A DNA stretch of 31,537 nt from a virus, in the IMG/VR virus record IMGVR_UViG_3300025407_001045, positions 1-31,537 of that record; one strand, 5' to 3'. A program made the translations under genes and the position numbers. Positions 26,101-31,537 of this stretch are shown here, one piece after another (position 1 is the first letter of the stretch; each line of letters starts with the position of its first letter). Below the pieces are notes generated by a model. It was not told the DNA's origin, made no database searches, and saw nothing but the letters and a program-made list of their open reading frames with translations.

Positions 26101-26817
26101 ACTACTTATACATTATTTAGTTTTAGTCATTCAATATCTCAAAAGAATAGCACGTATTCGGCTTTAGGTGGTATTAATGGAAAATCTGGAACCCTTTCAT
26201 TTACAGGTGATGGAACTACATGGTCTATAACAACATACACATATTATTCCGGTCCAAATACAATTGATTATTCTAACTATGGATTATCTTCACCTTCATT
26301 TAATTACTCATATGCAGTTGATGTATCTAAAACTGAAATAATACCTGGTGGTTTACAAGTTGTAACAACCTCAACTCAATATGTTCAAGCACCAAGAACG
26401 GCAGGCACAGCATTAATCGTTGGAGGTAATATAACTGCAACCGGTACAATAACACCAGGTGTATCGGATGGTAGGTTAAAAGAAAATGTAGTTAATATAG
26501 ATAAACCATTGGATAAAATAAATAATATAAATGGTGTTTATTTTAATTACACAGATGAAGCAAATATGTTTGTACCACATTTAGGTAAAAATAGACAAGT
26601 TGGAGTTATTGCACAAGAAATAAATTCTGTATTTGAAGAAATACCAGAATTAACTCCAATATCTCCATTTGATAATGATGGACAAGGAAATTCAAAAACA
26701 GGTCAAAATTATATGACTGTTCAATATGAAAAATTAGTACCTTTATTAATTGAGGGTATAAAAGAATTATCTAAAAAAGTATCTTCATTAGAAGCACAAT
26801 TAAGTGGTTCAAAATAA
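23119..26817 (+). CDS. Tail fibre with C-terminal S74 intramolecular chaperone (1232 residues)
   Basis: It probably binds the host surface. Residues 1-160 look like a virion-attachment domain and 160-430 are beta-rich. About 430-545 are a Ser-rich repeat region (variants of SQSVSGTI). Two related beta modules of about 100 residues follow (nt 24766-25068 and 25279-25578), separated by Ala/Thr/Asn-rich repeats (YTMAT and NxAYTNA). A Gly-rich region and a receptor-binding-like part come next. The end (about 1115-1232) is a peptidase S74 chaperone: SDGRLKEN with the presumed Ser1116/Lys1121 dyad, VGVIAQEINSVFEEIPEL, YMTVQYEKLVPLLIEGIKEL, and a final coiled coil. In this family the chaperone trimerises the fibre and then cuts itself off just before that Ser. 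The glycosyltransferase cassette follows after six bases. Confidence 0.9.
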   Translation: MAVDIKVAPDEKLELVQTYITDTNPNSDYFVISELPDTFSGGKNAFLIAGSDKLLANTEVKVQVRDAAGNVCYIEFSNGLPTEYYEGNSKVVAVYVYPTLTSFGPATITVLGQLKDVPTEWSGLYNVKWQKQVNINPALANTTRVRLYKRPLVTISEILEPLYSIVSGSKVASLVTQSFASIKVNQLETFAGDVARVKVYRTSAGDIADYELIQDISIEAKNLLTTYALTGSVVGNAGIFGPDSLSKVWNTGSLNAQLNSTYINDGLQLDGHGLLTYTSSLNLLSSNTYELELDTFFTGSTSTNLVAYISGTHNGAIPITTFSGSIPTKNFGTTTIPFTIPNDEPTASLYLSQSASEWHVGNISLNLSQDTAFSPNEVSFITSMPTVLGNETFNFKFELYDINNNYVPIAITQSALFTGGNNNVGGTLLLISGSTSASNAAILALSQSVSGTIGVVTGSVSYVSTSVSQSFYTSSVYSASLQSSSLYISSSISGTISNVSQSVSGTISFVSSSLSSSISSSISTSIAFASQSVYNSLSSSYAKVQQLADGGYSGSFISGNVMYAPVVGGQLGYFSSLFRVGQEPGSIYLDARTSTRKIYIGGVNSTGSYNSGSTPVYMDSAGNFSLGSGLLWDGSSLTVNGTINVTGGNAATQAYASSSAFTQANTAYTNAVSTASGSSYTMATTSANSAYTNASASAYTMATVSSNTAYNNAKSVADSIANGTYSGGTLITGTSIVSPTIAGANGYFSQTFKVGNGGITLDGVNKLIYVGAGHFNNADTAFYVDNSSNFSLGNKLSWDGSTLTVSGTINANAGTFSGNITSTATISGGTISGGTISGGSITIGSNFSVDTGGNMVASNANIAGAITAGNGSTIGGWTISNSQIYVPNAINLDAIAKQISVADASGVPRVVLNQNASLSSLTGGGGSSGGYGGGSGTSGTSFSSTVTSFTANNGQTYVVSANINQSDAAYAITLNTFGYYSGYYSTFIYITNGSTTYTLFSFSHSISQKNSTYSALGGINGKSGTLSFTGDGTTWSITTYTYYSGPNTIDYSNYGLSSPSFNYSYAVDVSKTEIIPGGLQVVTTSTQYVQAPRTAGTALIVGGNITATGTITPGVSDGRLKENVVNIDKPLDKINNINGVYFNYTDEANMFVPHLGKNRQVGVIAQEINSVFEEIPELTPISPFDNDGQGNSKTGQNYMTVQYEKLVPLLIEGIKELSKKVSSLEAQLSGSK
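25600..25629 (+). repeat. Perfect tandem duplication of a 15-base unit in the tail fibre
   Basis: GGTGGAACTATTTCA occurs twice head to tail (25600-25614, 25615-25629) and a third, diverged start follows. Each unit encodes five residues, giving the repeated ISGGT in a beta-rich, glycine-containing part of the fibre. In-frame units of this kind can gain or lose copies by slippage and so change fibre length. Confidence 0.8.
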
Positions 26818-26823
26818 AATGTT

Positions 26824-27837
26824 ATGTTTGATTTATTAGTTACAACTGGGGCAGGTAATGTTCCTATGGGTGGTAGTGATTTATGGGTAAACAATTTTAT
26901 AGAAAATGTAATACCATTTTTAGAACATCCAACCGTTTTATTAATTGATGGTAGAATGCCTAATGGGTTTGATCCTGATTCTATATCATGTCAATATGTA
27001 TTTGGAAAGGAAAACGCTTTATTAGTAGAACCTCTTTTAAGAAATTGTAGAAGAATACATTTTTTACATAACAATTATTATCGTAGAGATGAATTGTGGG
27101 AATATAAAAATAAATTTCATACTATATTCTGTCACGCATACATTAAAGAAATTATAAATACTAATGTAGATTTAGGATTAGATAGAGTTTATTTACCTAC
27201 TACAATGGATTTACAATGGGAACAAGATGTAATGAATCAATGTAAACAAATAGTTTGGATTGGTTGTAATGATGGTTTAGTACAAAAAGATTTCAAAGAT
27301 AAATGTATTCAAATTCCAAACTACTACGAATTTCAGATTAATAATGAATATCGTTGGATGATAGATAAGATAGGATATGCAGCCCGTAGTGAGACACGAA
27401 AATGTTTTCATTTTTTAGATGGACATAGGGGATATGCATGTACGGATTGGATGGGATATGAAAATCTTAAAGAAGGATTAAACTTAGATTTAAAAAAGGT
27501 AAGATTTTATCCATATAATTTGGAAAATCATAGAAATTTCTTTAACTTAGACTTTACGGTATTTCACGGTTGTTATGTAAATGAACCTTTTGGGTATTCT
27601 ATATTTAACGCAGTAGATTATGGTAAACTTCCAATACTAAACAAATATTGGATGCCAAGAATACCATACAAATATAGAGCATCAACAAAAGAAGAATTTG
27701 ATAAAATGTATGAAATAATGTGTAATGATTTTGAAGTTGAAAGACAATATCAATTTAAATTATTAAAATCAGCATTATTAAAATATGATAACAAACGCGA
27801 ATGGATATTAGAAATAGTTAATTTATTAAATAAATGA
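26824..27837 (+). CDS. Putative GT-B glycosyltransferase (GT4-like)
   Basis: This protein has 337 residues. The N-terminal half opens with LLVTTGAGNVPMGGSDLWVN, where GG-S resembles the glycine loop of GT-B enzymes that positions the acceptor. The C-terminal half has NEPFGYSIFNAVDYGKLPIL (Glu254-Pro-Phe-Gly257), matching the EPFG/E-AM-G-PV nucleotide-sugar motif of GT4 enzymes. However, the second usual Glu is Asn262. FYPYNLENHRNFF lies before it. There is no signal or membrane segment, so it is cytoplasmic. It begins six bases after the tail fibre and overlaps the methyltransferase by four bases (ATGA, the only TGA stop here). An ATG at 26819 is out of frame. Its sugar and acceptor cannot be read from the sequence. 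The alternative is a non-catalytic relative. Confidence 0.68.
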   Translation: MFDLLVTTGAGNVPMGGSDLWVNNFIENVIPFLEHPTVLLIDGRMPNGFDPDSISCQYVFGKENALLVEPLLRNCRRIHFLHNNYYRRDELWEYKNKFHTIFCHAYIKEIINTNVDLGLDRVYLPTTMDLQWEQDVMNQCKQIVWIGCNDGLVQKDFKDKCIQIPNYYEFQINNEYRWMIDKIGYAARSETRKCFHFLDGHRGYACTDWMGYENLKEGLNLDLKKVRFYPYNLENHRNFFNLDFTVFHGCYVNEPFGYSIFNAVDYGKLPILNKYWMPRIPYKYRASTKEEFDKMYEIMCNDFEVERQYQFKLLKSALLKYDNKREWILEIVNLLNK

Positions 27838-28589
27838 TAACAAATAAAGATTACATTAAAAATCATATTTCAAATAATCAAGAAATAGATGAGTATGGTG
27901 ACCAGGTTTTAATAAATGTTCCATATCGTTGGTCACATGGAGCAACTGATGACCATTTGGGGGATGGTTTAATTATATATTCTCTTATTCAATATATGAG
28001 AGCTAAGGTTTGTGTTTGTTTAGGTAGTGGTGGTGGATTTATACCAAGAATAATGACACAAGCTCGTTATGATTTGCATTCTCAAAATATATTTGAAGGC
28101 AATAACGATTATAATCATGGAGATATTGGATGTACATATATTGTAGATGCTGCAAATGGTATTGGTGGTAATGTAAATTGGTTAAAAGAAGAATCTTATT
28201 TTAGAAGAACATTCTGGCCAAGAATTATAAATGATACAACTGCAAACGCATTTCATAATTATTTTGTATTAAATGATATTAAAATTGATTATTTACATAT
28301 TGATGCGGGACATTCATATGAAAATGTAAAGGAAGATTTTGATTTATATTCTCAGTTAATGAGTCCAAACGGTATTATATCAATTCATGATACCGACCCT
28401 AATTATGCAGATAAATACATAGTTACAAATGAAGTGAAGGATAGGGGTGATTTTGATGATTGGAACGGACCCATTCAATTAGCAAAAGAAATAGATACTG
28501 ATAAGTGGGAAGTATTTAATTTATTCAATTTTGGAATTCTAAAAAATAAACCAGCATCTACTGGATTAACATTAGTAAGAAGAAAATAA
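27834..28589 (+). CDS. Class I SAM-dependent methyltransferase (Methyltransf_24-like)
   Basis: This protein has 251 residues. The SAM-binding loop is visible as VCVCLGSGGGFIPR (about residues 57-70). The second half has the strongly marked segment IDYLHIDAGHSYENVKEDFD (Asp157, His160), then SPNGIISIHDTDP (His185, Asp186). This is the D-x-x-HSYE-V-x-D and HD pattern of the Methyltransf_24/TylF-like group, several of which methylate sugar hydroxyls. It overlaps the GT-B gene by four bases and the next glycosyltransferase by one, so the three are translated as a unit. A role in O-methylating a sugar placed by the neighbouring transferases is a reasonable inference, not shown. No DNA-methylase DPPY/NPPY motif is present. 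Confidence 0.82.
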   Translation: MITNKDYIKNHISNNQEIDEYGDQVLINVPYRWSHGATDDHLGDGLIIYSLIQYMRAKVCVCLGSGGGFIPRIMTQARYDLHSQNIFEGNNDYNHGDIGCTYIVDAANGIGGNVNWLKEESYFRRTFWPRIINDTTANAFHNYFVLNDIKIDYLHIDAGHSYENVKEDFDLYSQLMSPNGIISIHDTDPNYADKYIVTNEVKDRGDFDDWNGPIQLAKEIDTDKWEVFNLFNFGILKNKPASTGLTLVRRK

Positions 28590-29428
28590 TGAAAAGATTA
28601 GTTACCGTCACCGGAAGTAGAACAAATACACTTACCCATTTTTTTAAATACTATCAAACTTTAGTAGATGAAATATATGTTGTAGTATACGAATGGGAAG
28701 GTATGAGCACATATGATGAAGTAGAAAGAATATCAAAACAATTTCCTAATGTTAATATTGTTAAACGTTCTAAAAAAGAAAAATTTAATTGGGAGCATGT
28801 AACATATCTTTACAATCAAACTAAAATGTTACATCCAAATGATTGGTGGATAGTTGCAGATGATGATGAGTTTCATGTATATTCAAAAAATTTAAATGAA
28901 ATAATAGAAGATTGTGATAAAAATGGTTGGGATTTAGTTAGAGGTGGTTTTGTAGATAGAATAGGTAAAGAGGGTGAATTTGTAGAATTAAAAGAAGATG
29001 AATATATATTTCAACAATTTCCATTAGCAGGTTTTTTTCGTTATCCTTTAAGTGGAGCATGTCCTAATAAAATTTGTATAATGAAAGGATATATAGAATT
29101 AACACCTGGTCAGCATTATGCAAAAATAGATGGACAAACAACTTGGAAATGGCAAGGTTGGAATCATCCTTTAATCGCACCTACAAACAAATATAGTGTA
29201 ATAGTTAATCATTTTAAATGGGATAGTACCTGTGTTGATAGAATAAAACAAGTAGCAGATATTAATCAAAGATATTCATATTCAAAAGAATATCAGGAAA
29301 TGTACGATGCTATAAAACTAAATAATTTTAAGATTGATATTTATGATGAGAGGTTTATGATTGAAGAATGTGGCTGGTATCAGTATTCTAAATGGGATAA
29401 ACTTTTTAAAATAATTCAGTCTATTTAA
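28589..29428 (+). CDS. GT-A type glycosyltransferase (GT2-like, Glyco_tranf_2_4 pattern)
   Basis: This protein has 279 residues. It starts directly with a Rossmann-like strand (KRLVTVTGSRTNTLTHFFKY) and keeps a clear metal-binding motif, WWIVADDDEFH (Asp91-Asp92-Asp93-Glu94), about 90 residues in. This is the usual place for the DXD that holds the nucleotide sugar. Further on, GACPNKICIMKG, GQHYAKIDGQTTWKWQGWNH and IVNHFKWDSTCVDRIKQ resemble the acceptor side of GT2/GT92-like enzymes that contain His and Trp at the end. There is no membrane segment. It is translationally coupled to the methyltransferase (TAATG). It probably adds a sugar to the same product as its neighbours; donor and acceptor are unknown. 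Confidence 0.78.
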   Translation: MKRLVTVTGSRTNTLTHFFKYYQTLVDEIYVVVYEWEGMSTYDEVERISKQFPNVNIVKRSKKEKFNWEHVTYLYNQTKMLHPNDWWIVADDDEFHVYSKNLNEIIEDCDKNGWDLVRGGFVDRIGKEGEFVELKEDEYIFQQFPLAGFFRYPLSGACPNKICIMKGYIELTPGQHYAKIDGQTTWKWQGWNHPLIAPTNKYSVIVNHFKWDSTCVDRIKQVADINQRYSYSKEYQEMYDAIKLNNFKIDIYDERFMIEECGWYQYSKWDKLFKIIQSI

Positions 29429-29460
29429 TTTGGTTTTATAAATAAAATTCGTTACATTTA
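29429..29460 (+). promoter_or_regulatory. Bacteroidota-type promoter before the LamG-galactosyltransferase gene
   Basis: TTTG (29429-29432), a 20-base spacer, then TACATTTA (29453-29460) matches the -33/-7 Bacteroidota pattern except for the last G. The ATG is three bases further on. The spacer also contains an exact TATAAATA (29437-29444), the T4 late promoter consensus, with 19 bases to the ATG. Either element could be the real one. Confidence 0.4.
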
Positions 29461-29463
29461 AAT

Positions 29464-30945
29464 ATGGTTAATCATAAATTAGCAATAATAGTACCTTATA
29501 GGGATAGAAGAGATCATTTAGATATATTTATTCCACATATGAAAGAATTTCTTAAAGATAAAGGAATTTCTTATAAAATATTTGTGGTAGAACAAGCAGA
29601 TGATAAACCTTTTAATTATGGTAAATTATGTAATGCTGCATTTAGTTTAATTAAAGATGATTTTGATTATTTTTGTTTTCACGATGTAGATCAATTACCT
29701 ATTAATGATAGTTGTGATTATTCTTATAAAGATTATCCATTACATTTAGCAACAAGAGCATCTGCACATAATGATAGATTACCATATTTACAATATTTTG
29801 GTGGCGTAGTTTTATTTACAAAAGAAGATTTTGAAAAAATTAATGGTTACTCAAATGAATATTATGGTTGGGGTTATGGTGATATAGATTTATTATTTAG
29901 ATCTTCTGAAAAAGAATTAGATGTAGATTATGTATATGCATATCCTAAAGTAAATAGTGAATACGAAGTTGGGGAAATGCAAGAAACCGATTCATTAAAA
30001 TCAGAAAAAATACATTCTATTAAATTTGATGGTGAAACATTTTTAGAAATTAAACCAAATAAATTTCTAAAAGACTTAACAACGGATAGTTTTACAGTTT
30101 CGATGTGGATTAAACCAGAAGATAATTTATTGAAACAGCAATATATTTTAAGTTGGCCTGGTTTCAATTCCGGTATTTCTTTGAATTTAGATAATCAATT
30201 AATTTTCAATTTTTGGAACTCACAAAAAATTTATTATTACAATTATAAAAAGATTAAACCGAACGAGTGGAATCATTTAATTGTTAATATAAACTTTGAT
30301 GATAACAAATTAAAAATGTGGTTGAACGGAATTGAGTTACAACCAAATAAAGATGCATCCGTTAATTTTAAAACACCATTGTACGATTATTCAAATTCAA
30401 ACATTTATATTGGATGTGGTTCAATTAATAAAGAATTTTACACAGGCGAATTAAGTAATCTTTATATGTTTGATTATACTCTAACACCAGGTGAAATTGA
30501 AAAATTATATTTGAATGGATTATATTCTAATAAATTTTTACAAACAAAATTTGAACCAGTATTAAGATATGAGTTTGATAATTTCTATAAACAATATTTC
30601 ATAGATAAAAGTAAAACACATAATCACGCTAAAGTATTTGGTAAAGCAGGTACAGATTATCTTAAGTTAGTATCAGAAACTACAATACAAAAGGTAACTG
30701 AAATACCTGTACCACATAGAGTTGCAGGTGAATACCAATCATTAGAACATGAAGGTGATTTAGACATTAAAGATAAATTTAATGGATTTGATCCAGATAC
30801 ATTAGAAAATAAAAAGATTTTCTTTGAAGATATATTTTCAAAAAAGTTTTCAACAGATAAAATTGGATTAAGTTCTCTTAAATTTAAATTAATTGAGAAT
30901 GAAGAATTTAACGATAAAACAAATTGGATTAAAGTAATATTATAA
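29464..30945 (+). CDS. Beta-1,4-galactosyltransferase-like enzyme with an inserted LamG domain
   Basis: This protein has 493 residues. Residues 6-165 follow the beta4GalT pattern: LAIIVPYRDRRDHLDIFIPH, VVEQADDKPFNYGKL, CFHDVDQLP (Asp74-Val-Asp76 binds metal) and QYFGGVVLFTKEDFEKINGY, then YGWGYGDIDLLFR (Asp140, Asp142). About 183-355 is a LamG/concanavalin sandwich (IKFDGETFLEIK to SNLYMFDYTLTPGEIEKLYL), with a linker to about 412. Residues 415-493 appear to return to the beta4GalT fold: HRVAGEYQSLEHEG (His429 fits the third metal ligand) and IGLSSLKFKLIENEEF ending IKVIL, like the final strand of animal enzymes. So the lectin-like domain seems inserted, not appended. The start cannot be later. 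It probably transfers galactose or a related sugar; the LamG part may hold the glycan acceptor. The nested reading is inferred. Confidence 0.82.
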   Translation: MVNHKLAIIVPYRDRRDHLDIFIPHMKEFLKDKGISYKIFVVEQADDKPFNYGKLCNAAFSLIKDDFDYFCFHDVDQLPINDSCDYSYKDYPLHLATRASAHNDRLPYLQYFGGVVLFTKEDFEKINGYSNEYYGWGYGDIDLLFRSSEKELDVDYVYAYPKVNSEYEVGEMQETDSLKSEKIHSIKFDGETFLEIKPNKFLKDLTTDSFTVSMWIKPEDNLLKQQYILSWPGFNSGISLNLDNQLIFNFWNSQKIYYYNYKKIKPNEWNHLIVNINFDDNKLKMWLNGIELQPNKDASVNFKTPLYDYSNSNIYIGCGSINKEFYTGELSNLYMFDYTLTPGEIEKLYLNGLYSNKFLQTKFEPVLRYEFDNFYKQYFIDKSKTHNHAKVFGKAGTDYLKLVSETTIQKVTEIPVPHRVAGEYQSLEHEGDLDIKDKFNGFDPDTLENKKIFFEDIFSKKFSTDKIGLSSLKFKLIENEEFNDKTNWIKVIL

Positions 30946-30955
30946 AATAAAGTAT

Positions 30956-31222
30956 ATGGCAAAAGACGTAAAAACTGATAACTTAAGTATTGAAGAAAGA
31001 ACAGTTTTGGCTTTAGAAAGACAAGCAAAAGCATATGAAAGAATGGCCGGAGCTCAAGAAGATTTAGCTGATTGGTTTCATGGATTCGATAGAAAAACTT
31101 GGACTGAAAAGTTAGAATGGTACTTACATGAGTTCTACCAAATTATGAAAACTAAACAAGTAGGTGGTTCTATATCTAGACCTGATAGAGGTTATGAGAG
31201 AGAAGCGGATGAGCAAAAATAA
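30956..31222 (+). CDS. Small charged helical protein between two galactosyltransferase-like genes
   Basis: This protein of 88 residues is not recognised. It is mostly helical and charged. The first 50 residues (SIEERTVLALERQAKAYERM) form an amphipathic helix, and WFHGFDRKTWTEKLEWYLHE is a Trp-rich segment that could bind a partner. The basic, Gly/Arg-containing end is probably flexible. There is no signal or membrane segment. Its leader (AAAATAAAGTAT) has no Shine-Dalgarno sequence. It overlaps the next galactosyltransferase-like start by 14 bases, so translation of the two is probably coupled. A helper of either transferase is possible, but nothing in the sequence shows it. Confidence 0.68.
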   Translation: MAKDVKTDNLSIEERTVLALERQAKAYERMAGAQEDLADWFHGFDRKTWTEKLEWYLHEFYQIMKTKQVGGSISRPDRGYEREADEQK

Positions 31223-31537
31223 AAAACTAGCAGTTGTAGTTCCTTATAGAGATAGGAAATCACATTTAGATATTTTCATAGAATATATGGAAACTTATTT
31301 AAGTGAATATGATTATTCTATTTACATTATTGAACAGAAAGATGATAGACCTTTTAATAGAGGTAAACTTCTTAATATTGGTGCAAAAGTAGCAATGAAA
31401 GAAGGATGTGATTATTTTGCCTTTCATGATGTTGATATGTTACCACAACCAGGCGTTGATTATTCTTTTGCAGATGTTCCTACACATTTATCTACTGAAT
31501 TAGATGGTGATGTTCCATTTTTAGATTACTTTGGTGG
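31209..31537 (+). CDS. Second beta-1,4-galactosyltransferase-like protein, N-terminal part (3' truncated by window edge)
   Basis: The frame opens at ATG 31209 and is still open at the window end (109 complete codons). It follows the same pattern as the gene at 29464: LAVVVPYRDRKSHLDIFIEY, IIEQKDDRPFNRGKLLNIGA, FAFHDVDMLPQPGVDYS (metal-binding Asp-Val-Asp) and FLDYFGG at the edge. FNRGKLLN is closer to animal beta4GalT than the FNYGKLCN of its neighbour. The two are paralogues from a duplication or separate acquisition. Whether this copy also carries a LamG insertion cannot be seen. Its start overlaps the 88-residue gene by 14 bases in another frame, and the family motif begins six residues after the Met, so the start is well supported. 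Confidence 0.85.
   Translation, partial: MSKNKKLAVVVPYRDRKSHLDIFIEYMETYLSEYDYSIYIIEQKDDRPFNRGKLLNIGAKVAMKEGCDYFAFHDVDMLPQPGVDYSFADVPTHLSTELDGDVPFLDYFG

Noticed and set aside
1-31537. tRNA genes, integrase, transposase, toxin-antitoxin or anti-CRISPR loci
   Set aside because: No cloverleaf-like sequence with a T-arm consensus and no protein with the relevant motifs was seen; all space is taken by the genes listed.

Overview
The window is a dense, single-strand stretch of the genome of a large tailed phage with T4-like (myovirus) ancestry. All 23 genes I accept run left to right, gaps between them never exceed about 80 bases, and many stops and starts overlap. The anchors are a gp25 baseplate-wedge protein, a full-length gp6 wedge protein, a gp5-like central spike, a gp61-like primase, a gp47/gp46-like recombination nuclease, and a long tail fibre ending in an S74 self-cleaving chaperone. 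The DNA is very AT-rich, with TAA as nearly the only stop codon (one TAG, one TGA). Most starts have no Shine-Dalgarno sequence and instead an A-rich leader, and two promoters fit the TTTG-N20-TAnnTTTG pattern of Bacteroidota. I infer a Bacteroidota host. No gene names the host directly.

Layout. (1) 1-941: C-terminal part of a NodU/TobZ-type carbamoyltransferase whose start lies outside the window. (2) 976-10355: baseplate block with a small helical protein, a spike without a lysozyme domain, a CHAP-type peptidoglycan hydrolase, a small unknown protein, gp25, gp6, and three proteins without clear T4 counterparts. (3) 10371-18486: a 1615-residue LamG-containing tail/baseplate protein, a conserved 207-residue structural protein, two related tail proteins that share a C-terminal module, and a 70-residue protein. 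The only clear rho-independent terminator lies here, between the two related tail proteins. (4) 18489-23092: a DNA-processing island with a T7-type endonuclease I, a primase, and a single-chain Mre11-Rad50 (SbcD-SbcC) fusion. (5) 23119-26817: the tail fibre. (6) 26824-31537: a sugar-transfer cassette with a GT-B glycosyltransferase, a SAM methyltransferase, a GT-A glycosyltransferase, a beta-1,4-galactosyltransferase-like enzyme apparently split by an inserted LamG domain, a small unknown protein, and a second galactosyltransferase-like gene cut by the window end.

Regulation. The short motif ATATTTATA precedes six gene groups, mostly virion genes, and is probably a phage late promoter. Two other starts, the primase and the LamG-galactosyltransferase, have host-like promoters placed only 3-4 bases before the ATG, which would give nearly leaderless mRNAs.

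The observations most worth following are the LamG insertion inside a galactosyltransferase fold within a tail-fibre-linked glycan cassette, the fused recombination nuclease, and the two promoter classes. No tRNA, CRISPR array, integrase, insertion sequence or origin was recognised, and no gene-free stretch is longer than 300 bases.
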